In this document: piece by piece, positions 46,010 to 57,913 of the stretch
How the letters are laid out: each line of letters opens with the position of its first letter
Numbering within the stretch: position 1 is the stretch's first letter
Source of the DNA: Cycas panzhihuaensis
Taxonomy: Eukaryota; Cycadophyta
NCBI GenBank assembly: GCA_023213395.1
Contig: CM041465.1
Span: 214,403,741 to 214,467,740 of the forward strand
Direction: 5' to 3'
DNA: 64,000 nt
Notes under the pieces: model-generated
The model's database searches: none
Seen by the model: the letters and a program-made list of their open reading frames with translations, nothing else
What the model was told of the DNA's origin: nothing
Position numbers and translations under genes: made by a program

Positions 46010-47911
46010 ATGCGACGCTTTTCTCGTCGTTTGCGCGGTCTACCTCAATTGTTAGAAGACCTCGAGTATCACCCTTTTCCTTTGTCAGATTCTGATCTGA
46101 CCATGGAGGGATACTCTTCCGATTGGGCCTACCACACTTCAACCTTGGAAACCCGTGCTTTTCCTTCCTCTATTCCCAGGTCCACCCAAGAGGGTGATGA
46201 CCCCCTTTATTACCCAAGTGACCAACACCTCTCGCTTGATGTCCATCCCTCTACCCATGCCGTAGAAGGATCCGTTCCTCTTGAGACTTGCCATGTAGTT
46301 GGTGACTCTTATGAGGAGCGTTCCGAGGAACCTACTTTGTTCGAGGTCCCGGTTACCTCTTACGAGTACGTAGGGACTCCTCCTATTGACGTAGTTGAAG
46401 CTCTCAATGAGTGTCGCTGCGTGACACGCTTACAACCACGTCCTGGATGGCTTGAGGGTGCCCTCTGTGGAGGAGCCTCTTCCTCTTCCGCTCCTCCCCC
46501 GCACGCCTCATCCTCATCTACCTTTCCTTTGACAACGGATCCCTTTGTGCCTACACGTGTGTCCCACTCGCTTCCTATTCCTGCAGTGGGGGCACGTGTT
46601 ACACCTTCCATTCCTCATCGAGGTCCTAATATTTCAGGATCTCCTTGTGGTGTGTCTTTCCCTCAATTGAAGGTTAGCATACCCATTCCTAACCAAACCA
46701 ATGTGCCATCCCCTAATGTGGCACATACCGTTCCTAGTAGGCCTGCCGGTCCTACTAGCCTTCCGATCACTAGTCATGTGGGATTCGCTCCCACACATCC
46801 TCAAACCCAACACATTGGTGCTTCCTTCTACGTTCCCCCAGGGTATACTTCTCAACCCTGGGGGCAGGGTAGAGGAAGCCGTCTCCCGGTTTATGGGGTG
46901 GATCCGCTACACCCATATGGGATCGCTCCACCTACGGGTGGCCCATATGGGCAAAACCTGGTTCCACATCCCTCTTGCCTATCATCCAATGCAATTCCAT
47001 CTGTTGTGCGTTCGCAAGGGGCAGGCTCCTTCAGGCACCTACCCCCACGCCTCTTTTCAGCAAGGGGCGTTTCCTCAAGGAGGGATGGGTGTCCCACCCC
47101 CATCCGCTCCTTGTGCATTACCTACCTCAACATTCGTTAACCCTATGGCCTAGGCAAGGGCATGCCCCTTCATGGACTTTAGGTTAACCCCTCTTTCCAT
47201 TGAGGCGTTAAGGACTGACTTGCCGCCTCATCCCCCTGAAGTTCCTAGATTCGATGGAACTTCGTCGCAAGACCCGGTGGAGCATGTGCGTAGTTTTTCT
47301 ATGGCATGCATTGATTACTGGGCTTATGACCACATTTTAATGAAATTATTCCCATGATCCCTGCAGGGTAACACCCTCAAGTGGTTCTCTAGTCTCCACC
47401 CATTCTATCCATTCATTCCAGCAATTGGTGGACGAGTTCATCAACAATTTTGATGTAGCCCGTCCATTCGAGAGTGGAATGAAGTCACTTCTTTCGCTCA
47501 AACAAGGTCACGATGAGATGAATCGTGACTTTGTGCGGCGATTCCATGACTTGCTTCATTCCACTAAGGCAACATTGCAGGAGTTGAGCGAGACACGATA
47601 AATCGCGCCGTCACGAAGTTCATGTGGAAGTCCTTAAGATGGGGGTGACCACATGTGACTCCGCGATCACCAAGTGTTTGGCATTGGAGGCTATTGAGAT
47701 CAGGCGGTCTCGAAACCTCTTAAGCCCTCACGGTAGTGAGGCACCACCCCCAACCAAGGATACCAAACCTTCACAACCTACCCGGTCTTCCTCTCATCCG
47801 ACTGAGAGGACCTTAGACCCTCTCACATCAACCATACACTCATTCGAGCGTATGATGAAGGAACTCAAGTTTCAAGCTCCTTCATCCCCTACATCCAACA
47901 AACAAGTCCAA
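46010..47911 (+). pseudogene. gag of element B
   Basis: ATG 46010 opens a 376-codon frame beginning MRRFSRRLRGLPQLLEDLEY, the intact form of the start that is broken by a stop in A. A frameshift near 47028 diverts it; capsid-domain pieces continue in other frames (PFESGMKSLLSLKQG about 47464, LKMGVTTCDSAITKCLALEA about 47633). Small deletions near 47390 and 47585 break the capsid. N-terminal Ser/Pro-rich part as in A. Confidence 0.85.
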
Positions 47912-49130
47912 TAAACTACCCAAGCTCCTCTTCCCAGGAATGGAAACGCCCAGTCCTCCCAAGCGAGAAGGTCTGACCCTCCGCTTGAGAAGAAGTGGGG
48001 CTCCATTCATGGGGAGTGCTTCCACGATGATTCGTGTTGTAGGGCCCAGGATCCAAAGGATGCCCCTTGACGCGATTCGTCCCCCAAATGGGCCTCAAGG
48101 CCTAATTTGGATCAACCAGTTCATAAGGATCCGTTCCCTAAACATGGGAGCGTGATCCTGGCACCCAAACCAAGAAACAGCAAAGCAGGAAGATCCCACA
48201 GTCCCCGTCCTTCCTACGACAAAGGGAAGGCCGCCTCGAACTCGTCTTCCTCCTCTCGTTCCCCTAGCTGTCGCACCCTGTCACCTTCGCAACCCTGGAA
48301 CAGGGGGAAGAAGGTGATCCGATTGAAGCAACTCCTACTTATGCCCTTCAGCGATCTCAAGGCGCGAAAGCGGTGGGAGCTTCTTGTTCTTCGCTCCTTG
48401 AGCCCTCTTCCGGAGAACCTTCCTCAAATCCCTCTCTTCCCAAGGCTATTCACATGCGGGTCGTTCACGATTTCAAGGGCACTTACCCAACCTCTGGCGA
48501 AGGGTAAGCCCTTCTCCATCGTGGGCGAGCTTCATACGATTCTTGAGAATATCCTTAATGGGCGTTACGAGGAGTTGTCGGCGGCGGGCCCTCCTCTTAA
48601 AGCTTTAGGGCCAAGTGATGTGCACATCACGCTTTGGGTGTCACCCAAGGTTGTGGATCCATTATCTCATTCGATCCTAAGGATCTTCCTCCCGCCGATG
48701 AAAGGGAATGTCAGTGGAACTTCCCATTCACCATCACCATCGATACGCTCGATTGTACCCTTCGAAGGATTGTTGTCGACAATGGTTCTTCTCTCAATGC
48801 CATGCCCTTGTGTGTCATGTAAGAGCTTGGTATCTCCGCCTTAGAACCTGTTCCCTAGCGATGCCAAGGTTATGACGGTAGTGAGAAGACCCCTTTGGGA
48901 TCTACCGTGATTCCGCTCACCCTTGAGGGTAAGACCGTTCTTGCCGACGTTGTAGTCCTCAACGTTGACGTGGATTACAATCTCCTTCTAGGTTGCCCAT
49001 GGCTCAACCAAATGGGAGCCGTATGCTCGACTCTTTGGGGACAACTTAAATTCGTCCATGACGGACGAATGAGAGTGATTCCCCGCGAATGCCCATTTAC
49101 TAAACAAACTCGTTCCACCAATTCGGCAAA
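47912..49130 (+). pseudogene. Linker and protease of element B
   Basis: Linker with RSHSPRPSYDKGKA (about 48189) and a Ser-rich run. The pre-protease motif is damaged. Protease active site IVVDNGSSLNAMP at about 48769 keeps the D-N-G triad that A lost. VDVDYNLLLGCPWL follows (about 48964). Frame breaks and small deletions near 48330-48470 disable it. Confidence 0.82.
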
Positions 49131-50287
49131 CCAAGGTTCATCTACCCATGCCTCATTTGCTCCATTGGTATACCTAACCCATCCGAAGAAGATCCCGCAT
49201 CTTCTCCCCCTAGTCTCACGCGATTTGCCCATATTGGCGTTGGGAGTTACGGGTACCTTGCTTCGTTTAGTGACGATGAGTCACTTTCGGCGAAAACGAG
49301 ATTGCCTTCACCATCTCTTTCCTCTGCGCCCGGATGGAGTCGCCCGCCTTGTTCTAGATCCCCATCTAGAACCTCTCTCGTTGGTGAGGCTAGCCACTCA
49401 TGTGTGTCACACGTCATCGCTCGTGTTAACCTGCCGATCACCAGTTCTTCTTTTTAATTACCCCCCGTAGGTAATGGCTTTGAGGAATTGCCTTTCACTC
49501 CTTCCGAGGAGCCTCTTCTTGGTTTTCCTTTACATTCCCACGAGGAAGTTGAGCAACCCGACGACCATCACAGTCCCGTTGCTCTTACTCCCTCCAGTGC
49601 TTCTTCTACTCGAAGTAAGGTCATCCATGGGGTGGATTATTTTGAGGATGACGAAGCCCTACTTGAGCATCTAGCGGGTCTTGTGCCTAACTTGCCTTTT
49701 GGTCACCACCGGCTTGGTCATCAGAAGATCCTCGCGATCAGATCCACGCTTGCCGATCTGATCCCGTCTCCTATTCCTCCTCCTCCTGTTGATATTGCCC
49801 CTCTCCACTTCGAGGAGTGCAATGCCATGTGCATGGGGGCAACCCAAGACATAGTCTTGGCCCCGGGCAAGGTCATTAAGGTCGGGTTGGAATGTTCCCC
49901 CAATGAGATAAGGGAGTACTCCCTTACATTTCCGGGGAGTTACGAGGGCGTTTTCCGCGTGGGATTATCGCGACATGAAGGAATCGACCCTCGATTGTCA
50001 CTCATAACCTCACCACTCTTCCTGGCGCTGCATGCAATGCGCCGAGCGGCGTCCTTCACCCGGCTCTTGGCCGTCAAAATGGAGGTTGAGAAGCTTCTAG
50101 ACGCTGGGCTTATTACTTCCATTGACCGTTTGACCAAGTTCAAACCCCGATGGGTTGGTCCTTATGGGTTGGTCCTTTCATCATTATCGAATCCCTCAAT
50201 AATGGTGCCTATAGGATAGCCACCCTAGAAGGGCTTGAATTTGAGAAAGCTGTTAATGGGAAGTTCCTTAAGAAGTTTTATGTGTGA
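49131..50287 (+). pseudogene. Protease-RT linker fused by deletion to integrase end (element B)
   Basis: Matches A from the protease end to RT residue LLDAGLITSID (50118), then jumps to the integrase C-terminus RLTKFKPRWVGP and ends LKKFYV-like at 50287. The missing part corresponds to A about 36907-39262 (2.36 kb: RT, RNase H and integrase core). A 14-bp unit (ATGGGTTGGTCCTT) is duplicated in tandem at 50150-50177, just after the joint. No enzyme is left. Confidence 0.88.
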
Positions 50288-50959
50288 TATCTCGGTGATC
50301 TCTTTGCCCTGCTCTGAAATGGGCCTAAATTACCATCTTAGGTTATCCCCATTCTTCCCAACCACGGGTAGAATGGCAGTTTAAGATGGGTCTTTCTTCG
50401 TCTTTCTGGTTCCTTCCATGGAACCCGCGTTCCCATATCCTCTAAGGAACCTCTGTCGTCTTGCTTAGGCATTCCCCAATCAGGAGGACGCTTGGGGGCA
50501 TCGCCGCTCCTCTTTCCTGTCTGTCATTTCCTTTGCATGATGCTATATATACGTAGACGTATATGCCGCTTTATCCTCTAACCTCACATCTCTCTGTCGT
50601 TCCACTCACGACGTGTGTGTGTGCTCCTGTTAGACGTATAGCCATACATGGAAGGAAACATATGTTGATAACACAAAATACCCATAACATAAAACATCCA
50701 CAACATAACATTCACAATACACCAAACTAACCATACATGTCATCCATATGATAACATCATACACAGCATCTCATATCCAAATGGGGTTCCAATTACCCCA
50801 TGCATATATATATATACATCCAAAAATCATGTCACATCATACATCCTGGGAAGTCGGTGTCCTTGCCGGGGTGTACAATCATATGATCCTATATATGACC
50901 CCCTAGAGGCCCGTGCTTTCCCCTGTCAAAACCATATGTACATGTCCCTCTGCTTGCCG
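50288..50959. other. Spacer after gag-pol of element B
   Basis: Aligns with A 39408-40119, including a shorter AT tract at about 50797-50816. No gene seen. Confidence 0.7.
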
Positions 50960-52990
50960 CTCTGAGGTGCCATCTCACAACCTCTGTGATCCCTCTCACA
51001 GGGACCACATGCCTCAGAGGCTCCTCCACAGGCCTCCATGAGCCTGCCTCGCTCTCCTCGTCCCGCGGTCGTCTCGGGGTCGTCGCCGTCTTGTGGGCGT
51101 GCGTCCTGCTCCAGCTCGACCTTGATACCATCTGCGTGACCAGCTGATCGTGTCGGCTGAATCGATCCGCTCTCCCGGTGCCTCCTCTATCCCACAGGGC
51201 CTCTGTGAGCCTTTGCCGGTGGGTTACGCTCTCGGCATCTCTGCCTACTCATACTGTGCCTCTGAGCTGTGCCGTCCGCGTAGCTCGTCTCTCTCGCGTC
51301 TCGCGTCATCTCTCTCTTGCTGCAGTCATCCTTGGGATGTCACGTGCTCTTAGGACTCAGCAGCCCATATGTCCCTTGCCCTCACCAATGGGGCGAATGC
51401 ATCTCTGTGGGCACCTGCCACTCTAGGCTCATCACCTGCCTGGATGGGCAGTTGCCCCTCTGCGTACACCTGAGGGAATATCTCCCTCACCACAGCCTCT
51501 ACCAATCTCTGGATCTCTGCTACACCTGCCTATATAACATGCATGTGTCAGTTTACATCTCACCATATACTATGATCAAACCAAACCAAACATCTATCTG
51601 GATGCCAAACGACTCTGGAAAGGGTTAAGTCTCACCTACTGTGGCCGCCGTCTCCTCTAGTCGCGTGGCATCCTCCCCTCCTGGCTCTCCACCAGCTGCG
51701 GGTGCCTCATCCTCTGCCACCTCCTCTGCCTGGGCCTCTCTCCTCACGGGGATGGGCCCAGCTCTCGCCCCTCCGGATCCCATCATAATCCATGACCTCA
51801 CGAGCCACAGTCATGGGTCCCCTGACCTCGCCCTGTGCTCCAGACGGTCCTGCCTCTCCTCCGGCAGCTCCGGATGGACCCTCCATGTCTCTAGCATCAC
51901 GAGGACTGCCTCCCCTGCAGGTCATGACTGGACGGCCCCATCATCTCCATCATCCCCGTCGTCGCTGCTGTCATCGCCTAAGGGCACTCCTGCTCTGCCC
52001 ACCTCGCCGTCGCTATCCCACCTCACCGTCCTATAAGGCTCTACTATGTAGTCTGGGAGGGTGAGGAGGTTTAGTGACGTGGCCTCCTTGATCGCCCGGA
52101 CATGGGCCACATCCTCTGTCCCCTCGGTCTTATGCCACACAGTGGACCATTGGGCCCTACTCTATAATGGGGTGTGGTCCCCGGCCGTGCCACTTCTGTA
52201 GTAGTCGAAGAACCAATATTACCTTGATGTCTTTATCGATAGTCCATCTCTGCCGGTCATCCTGATAGTATCCAACTGGGTGATGAGGTTCGCCGCTATC
52301 GACGCCGGTCCATCCTCTCGCCCGGCCGCGTGACGCATCCATCCACGCTTTGGCACCTCCCTATAGTTACATTTTACGAAATCCGGAACATAATACAAAA
52401 TATAACCAGTTTCCTCACCCGAGGAATCACGACATCGATCTTGTCGGAGGGCTCCCCTCCGGTCCCATCTATCACCTCACATGTAGAAGCAGGCTGCCTC
52501 CACATGCGTTGCCTCGGTCTTTGAGTAGCGTCCCTAGTCTCACCGGCCTCCCTGTTGCCGGAACTCCCAGTATCCGCTGGATGTCTCTTGGCGTGACCGT
52601 CGCGTCACCTACCTGTGGTAGGTGGAACACATGTCTTCTCCTATCCCAATGGGACACTATATCAACCAACAGCCTCTGATCTGATGTATATTGAGGTGTC
52701 TTGAGGGCCTTGTATAGGCCACACCTCTGTAGGATCTCCCTATCCTCCTGCGTCGCCATTTGCATATAGCTCAACATGGCCATACCTACGTTCTCATGAT
52801 TTATCTCGCGAGAATAACTATTCACACCAAAAACAACTCAAGTTAGTCTCATGTTAGTTACTGCCATCCCTTGCCCTCTCAAATCTCTCTCTGCCTGAGA
52901 TTTGGGACTCTTTTGGCCCTCATGTCTATTTTTTTTTGCCTTTCTGCCTTCGTACCGCGCCAAACTTAGTGGTATCGCTAAGTTTGCCAT
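50960..52990 (-). pseudogene. Antisense multi-exon PMD gene of element B
   Basis: Minus strand. Exon 1 (52990-52895, 96 bp, phase 0) reads MANLAIPLSLARYEGRK and is in frame, unlike A. Intron 52894-52818 (77 bp) has a GC donor (CAG|GCAGAG) and an AG acceptor. Exon 2 holds the better-kept PMD core: MAMLSYMQMATQEDREILQR, LLVDIVSHWDRRRHVFHLPQ, VTPRDIQRILGVPATGRPVR. The last intron, 51635-51526 (110 bp, GT-AG), is at the same place as in A. The acidic Asp/Gly-rich tail and a decayed coiled-coil end follow. An extra base after the first acceptor and later losses break this copy. Together A and B show a gene of at least four exons. Confidence 0.75.
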
Positions 52991-53983
52991 GGGTCCCGCG
53001 ACGATTGTGGGCCCCACAGTAATGATCGCGGCACTGTGATCATTACTGCGGTACGAATGGTGATCCCCCAAAGGGGGGGATTTCTGCCCCAAAAAAAAAA
53101 AAAATTCTTCTGGTGGACCCCGTGGGGCCCACCGAGACCAGGGCTACCTAATGCCCAGGTCCCCGCCTCTTTCTGGGTCTGATTCAGACTCCGAAAGGCC
53201 TCTGGTTGCCCATAAGGGGCACTAAAATCATGTAAAATGCTGTAAAAACCAACAAACTTTGAACTTTGAGATAGGCTGGGTTTAGTGATATCCACTCACT
53301 GGATCTGGTCTCGCCACCACCATGTCATCCGGTCGGTTGTGCTGGCTCCCTCCGCTCTCCCTCTGCGTGCCTCCGAAGTTGGGCGGCACTCCGCTGCGTA
53401 AGGGAATGGCTCTGGTTTCGTATGAGAGCCGGTGAAAATGAATCCATTTTCACGTTAATTTCCTTATATAGGCGGGGGCACCAATGGGCACTTCCTCTAT
53501 TTTTGGTCTCGCGACAGTCGTTGGGATCGTCTCGTTGTCCTGATCACCGTTGCCTTCTAGTCCTATCACCAATTGTGCTGTACTGAGACCCTTTATGCCC
53601 TCCCTTGTAAGGGCATTTATGGTGCCTTATTAGCAGCTTTTGCCAGGGCCCTTCTGCATCGTTTTGTGCGCTACTCCCATGCCTGCCTGAGTTTATACTC
53701 GTTTGGCTCGTTTCATCGCCCTGGACTCGTTTCCGCGGCCCTTTCTTGCTCTTGGGATCCCCAAAGGGAATGCCCCCCGCCTGGGGGCATGTTTCACTTC
53801 CTAAAGCGACCGTTGGCGCCCTAGGAGGCTTTTCCTTGAGCCACTCTCAGCCGGTGGCCGGATTACTTGCTCTGCATACAGGTAACCTCATTGCTAGGTC
53901 CTCCTACCCTTCATGGCCACCTTTTGCTTACTTTTCGAGTGTTGCTCTCATCACCCATTGATTGCTTGGATTTTATGTCACCT
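52991..53983. other. Divergent intergenic region of element B
   Basis: Counterpart of A 42053-43020. Contains an 11-bp hairpin (53017-53027 with 53038-53048), an A14 run (53091-53104) and a TATA-like CTTATATAGGCGGGGG starting at 53463 on the plus strand, about 520 bp before the RNase H start. Confidence 0.5.
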
Positions 53984-54398
53984 ATGTCCATCTACATCTT
54001 CTGGAGTAAGCGGAGGCCGGTAATCCTGGACCTTCTGTGCATGCATTCTCCGTAGCCCTTACAGGCATGATCTCCTCAGCTCACGGGATCTTCCTCCCGG
54101 AGGCTACCAACAATTTGAATATCTGATTGTTATTGAAGCCCTTACTGATGCCCTCTGTTTCCATCATGGATCCATTGTCTTACTTTGCGACTCTCAAGTT
54201 GTGGTGTCTCATCTCACCCAGGTTTACCAGGTGCGATGCCCTCACTTGAGGACTCTTGCTTCTGCTGCCAGACCTCTCCTGGCTCGCTTCTCTTCTGTCG
54301 ATATCCAGCATATCCCTCGCGCCCTCAACGCTGAGGTAAATAGTCTTGTTCACCTCATCCTTGAATGCCGCCTTCCTCTCCTTGTTGACCGTCCCTGA
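53984..54398 (+). pseudogene. Downstream archaeal-type RNase H of element B
   Basis: ATG 53984 (MSIYIF); the first Asp motif is destroyed by small indels. From the Glu motif on (EYLIVIEALTDALCFHHGS) the frame is open: LLCDSQVVVSHLTQVYQV (second Asp) and HIPRALNAEVNSLVHLILE, ending at TGA 54396. The usual A-D near the end reads V-N. It shares with A the 4-bp loss before EYL. It shows the uninterrupted sequence at the site where B entered A. Confidence 0.82.
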
Positions 54399-54783
54399 GG
54401 CTTGTCTGGCCCTTCTGTCGCCCAAGCCCCAGGTTATCTCACTTTGCTTTGCGATCCGTTCGCACCTCCGAAACTTGGTTACTAATGAGGTAAAACTATG
54501 GTACCTACGCTTTGCATGCTCTTCCACATCTTTTGTAGTGGGGGCAGCCCCCTCACCTTTCTCAGTTTTCCAGTCGGTTCTCAGGTGGCTCATAGGCAGC
54601 CCCTATGATGTCTCCACCGCCGCTTTCGTATCCGCAGCGTTACGCCCGACACTCGTCAGCCCCCTTGCCCACTGTTATGATCCTGATTGATATATCTATA
54701 TACACATGTACTCTTGGCGGTTATGTTGCGGCGTTCGCCATCGGACCCGAGCTTACGGCGGCGAGGCTCTGCGCCATAGGCGA
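54399..54783 (+). other. 3' region of element B between RNase H and LTR
   Basis: Non-coding in both A and B. It ends in ATAGGCGA just before the LTR, a poor polypurine tract. Matches 57508-57913 of A. Confidence 0.6.
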
Positions 54784-57338
54784 TGTTTCCGGCCCGGAAT
54801 GGATCTGAATCACCGACTCGAGTAAGTGCGGTATGTTTCTCGCATTGTCATCGTTTTCATTTGATGAGTGTTTGATTGCATATGCGCATGTGTGTGGCTT
54901 AGTGGGCGACTTTGTTCGTCCACACTTATTCGGCCTATATGGCACTATAGCAGGGGCACACTCCCAGTAAGTGTGGCACCCTGGTGGCCATTTCACTTCC
55001 CGCATCTGCCCTCCTCGCTTCTGGATCCACTTGGTTTGCGCTACCTCTACCCGTGTGATGACCCATCATCTTTTGGTTGACTTGCCACTCTATTCGAGCC
55101 CTACTTTTGCTCCGTTGGACCCGTTTTCTAGCTTGTTTGCCCCCGAGTAGGTGTCTCAGCCCTCCATTGGCCCTTCTTGTCATCTGCCCCGACCACAGGT
55201 GAGCTTATTTTGCCTCTCTGGGTTCGTCTGCGGAATATTCGGATGCTGCGAGTTCTTGTGATCTGTTGTCATAATTTATTTTTTAAAATCCGCCATGGCA
55301 ATTTCATATTTATTGCGAAACTGCCATGTGGCTCGTGACTTAATTCTCTCCCAGTCGTGCCCTAATCGCTCGCTTTAGGGTTTGGTTTGAATACTTAAGC
55401 CATTTTTGACTCATTTTTTAGGATTCTTTTGCTCACTTTTGGATTGCTCTTCGAGGAAACAACATTCTGCTTTGCTCTTCCCTGCTATTCTATTGCTATC
55501 ACTAGACCTGCGTCCCTCCTACAGTGCCCTGCTCTCCTCTGGTGTGGCTAGGACATTCTCCCAGCCCCTCATGCACCTTGGAGAGGGCCCCTTGGAGTGG
55601 TTCCAGTAGATCTTTGCCCAGGCAGTTCACAAGTGCTCCAAGTGCAGGTGTTTCCCTTCCCACCTCCTTAGCAGGGTCTCAAACCTGCTGTACCTCAGAT
55701 CTGGGTTGATTTCTCAGTCCCTCTTCGCTACTCCTTGGCTGAGGCAAGTCTCTTGCCTCCCGCACTCAGGTATCTCTTGATTTACATTATTTTCTTTGTG
55801 ATATTAATGCTCCATCTTGCCTACTCCTTGCTTGTCCTTGTGAGTTTGGTCCTTTTCCTTTTAGTGGGCTGTTTTGCCACTACCTTTGTGCCTCTTGCCT
55901 GCATTTGTTGTTCAAGGTAGCGACATTGAGGGTTGGAATAGGCTTTGGGAAGGAGCTGGGTGGATTCCGTACCACCTTCCATGCTCCCTAAGCGGCTCTA
56001 AGCCCTCGAAAGCCTCCCTCTTGCCCCGTGCTACCCTTGGCATGCAAACAAGGGTTCGTAGGCCCTCTTTTGGCCACTAAAACCAATGCTGTCACAAGTT
56101 GCAGCACTGATTTGAGGGCCTTTATTCAGGTTTGGGCAACTTACATAAGTCCCAACCGCTAGTCTTTACCTAACTTTCTTCCCGGCTGCCCAGCTTGCTC
56201 CTCATAGCATCCCGGTTTGCCGTAGGTTTTCCTTGGCCCCTCTTTGTCTCTTTGTTACCATTTTCTAGCCCTTGCTCTTGGCCTTGCCCTCGTTGCCTTG
56301 TGGCTCTTGGGGGGAGGTTAGGGCATCATTTGCGGGAGGTGGGCCACTCTAAGGCTTACCGATCATTTACCCTTGCTTTGGTTACTCTCTTTTGTGTACT
56401 TTCATCATTGGATTGATACTAACACATGTGTATTTAGATTCATATTTGTATTATTTAGACATATATTGTTGGAATCTTGTATTACATGTTAGTATCCTTC
56501 CTCCGGGAAGGGAGAGTTTGCCATTGCTTACAGGCACTTGGGGAGCGTAGAGGATATCGTCCGTTAGCCCCGTTGCCGGTAAGTACCCTTTTATACATTG
56601 TACTTTTTTACTTCTTCATTTATTAGCTTTTGCTTCCTTCCTTTCTTTGGCATCACATTTGTTTTTTTCAGGGAAGGTAAGGGAGCCCCTTTTCAATCCG
56701 CTGCAACATTCTGCATCCAACGCGCCGTGTGGAGTAGCTTGGTGCCCTTCGGGAAGGGCTTCGTCACGCACGCCCTCGGTCCAGGTGCATATCTTACTCT
56801 ACATCGCTACCGCTCTTTTTTTCCTTTTTTGGTTTCTCCTTTAGTAATTAACACATCAGAAAACAAAAAAGAGAAATTCAATCTTGTATTTGGTTATGTT
56901 TCATTTGTTTTATTACACGCATCTTTGCCATCTCTGGGAGAGGTTATAGGAACCCTCCTCCTCTACCTTTCCTCTTCTCCCCTTAGCCGCATAAGTTTCT
57001 TGCCTCCCGCATTGCTTGTGTACCCGGTTAGCTTGTTTAGGCACACTCTTAACTTATTTTCCTTGGATATTCTCCTTCCCCTTCCGGCCACCCAAGGGTG
57101 GGAGGGTCCTGCCCCTAGGTCAACCCAGGTTTGTCCTGTGCATCTTCACCCTTTATTCGAAGTGATGGAGGATCACTCAATAGTAGCCATATTCCATTGC
57201 AGATCCCGAACTCATGCTCTGGTGCACGGGGTACTCTGCGTGGTAATTACTTTCCTCATAGGTCTCACCTTCAGTTATTTCACCACCCACTCTCACCACA
57301 CCTATTAGTTAGGTAGCTATCCCGTAGACGCGCGTCCA
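54784..57338 (+). repeat. 3' LTR of element B (about 2.56 kb)
   Basis: Starts TGTTTCCGGCCC and ends GACGCGCGTCCA. Partner of 43275-45845. It is followed directly by the resumed RNase H of A. Confidence 0.9.
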
Positions 57339-57507
57339 GGTGCGATGCCCTCACTTGAGGACTCTTGCTTTTGCTGCCAGATCTCTCCTGGCCCTCTTAC
57401 CTTCCGTCGATATCTAGTATATCCCTCGGGCCCTCAACGCTGAGGCAGATAGTCTCGTTCGCCTTATCCTTGAGCGCCGCCTTCCTCTCCTTGCTGACCA
57501 TCCCTGA
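57339..57507 (+). pseudogene. Downstream RNase H, C-terminal part (element A, resumed after B)
   Basis: Reads CPHLRTLAFAARSLLALLPS, then a stop, YIPRALNAEADSLVRLILER and an end at TGA 57505. The terminal A-D pair that is changed in B is kept here. It is the direct continuation of 43021-43268. Confidence 0.85.
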
Positions 57508-57913
57508 GGCTTGTCTGGCCCTCCTGTCACCCAAGCCCCAGGTCATCTTACACTTTGCTTCGTGACCCGTTCGTGCCTCTGAAACCTGGCTACTAATGAG
57601 GTAAAACTATGGTGCCTACCCTTTGCTTGCTCTTTCACTTGATTATACATGCTCTTCTGCATCTTTTGTAGTGGGGGCAGCCCCCTCACCTTTCTCATTT
57701 TCCCAGTCGATTCCTAGGTGGCTCATAGGCAGCCCCTATGTTGTCTCCACTGCCGCTTTCGTATCCATGCGTTCTGCCACGACACTCACTGGAACCCTTG
57801 CCTACTGTTATGATCTTGATTGATATATCTATATACACATGTGCTACTGACAGTTGTGTTGCCAGCATTCGCCATCGCACCGAGCTTCGGCGAGGCTCTG
57901 CTACCAAAGGCGA
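57508..57913 (+). other. 3' region of element A between RNase H and LTR
   Basis: No gene seen. It contains the GC hairpin GGGGGCAGCCCCC at about 57673 (also in B at about 54541) and ends ACCAAAGGCGA, a weak polypurine tract, before the 3' LTR. Confidence 0.6.

Larger units (their letters stand above)
43275..57338 (+). mobile_element. Element B: second Tat-like element nested in element A, 14.06 kb, RT-IN deleted
   Basis: LTRs at 43275-45845 and 54784-57338 resemble those of A but share a deletion of about 120 bp, so they pair with each other. It is inserted in A's downstream RNase H: the A sequence stops after CACCCAGGTTTACC (43268) and resumes GGTGCGATGCCC at 57339, exactly as in B's own uninterrupted copy (54215-54245). 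The right target duplication is GGTGC (57339-57343); the left one is decayed (GGTCT). Inside: gag, protease, a deletion joining RT start to integrase end at about 50118, antisense PMD gene, downstream RNase H. It cannot make RT or integrase. Confidence 0.92.

Noticed and set aside
54180-54593. 137-codon minus-strand frame
   Set aside because: Opposite strand of the downstream RNase H, whose conserved motifs are on the plus strand.
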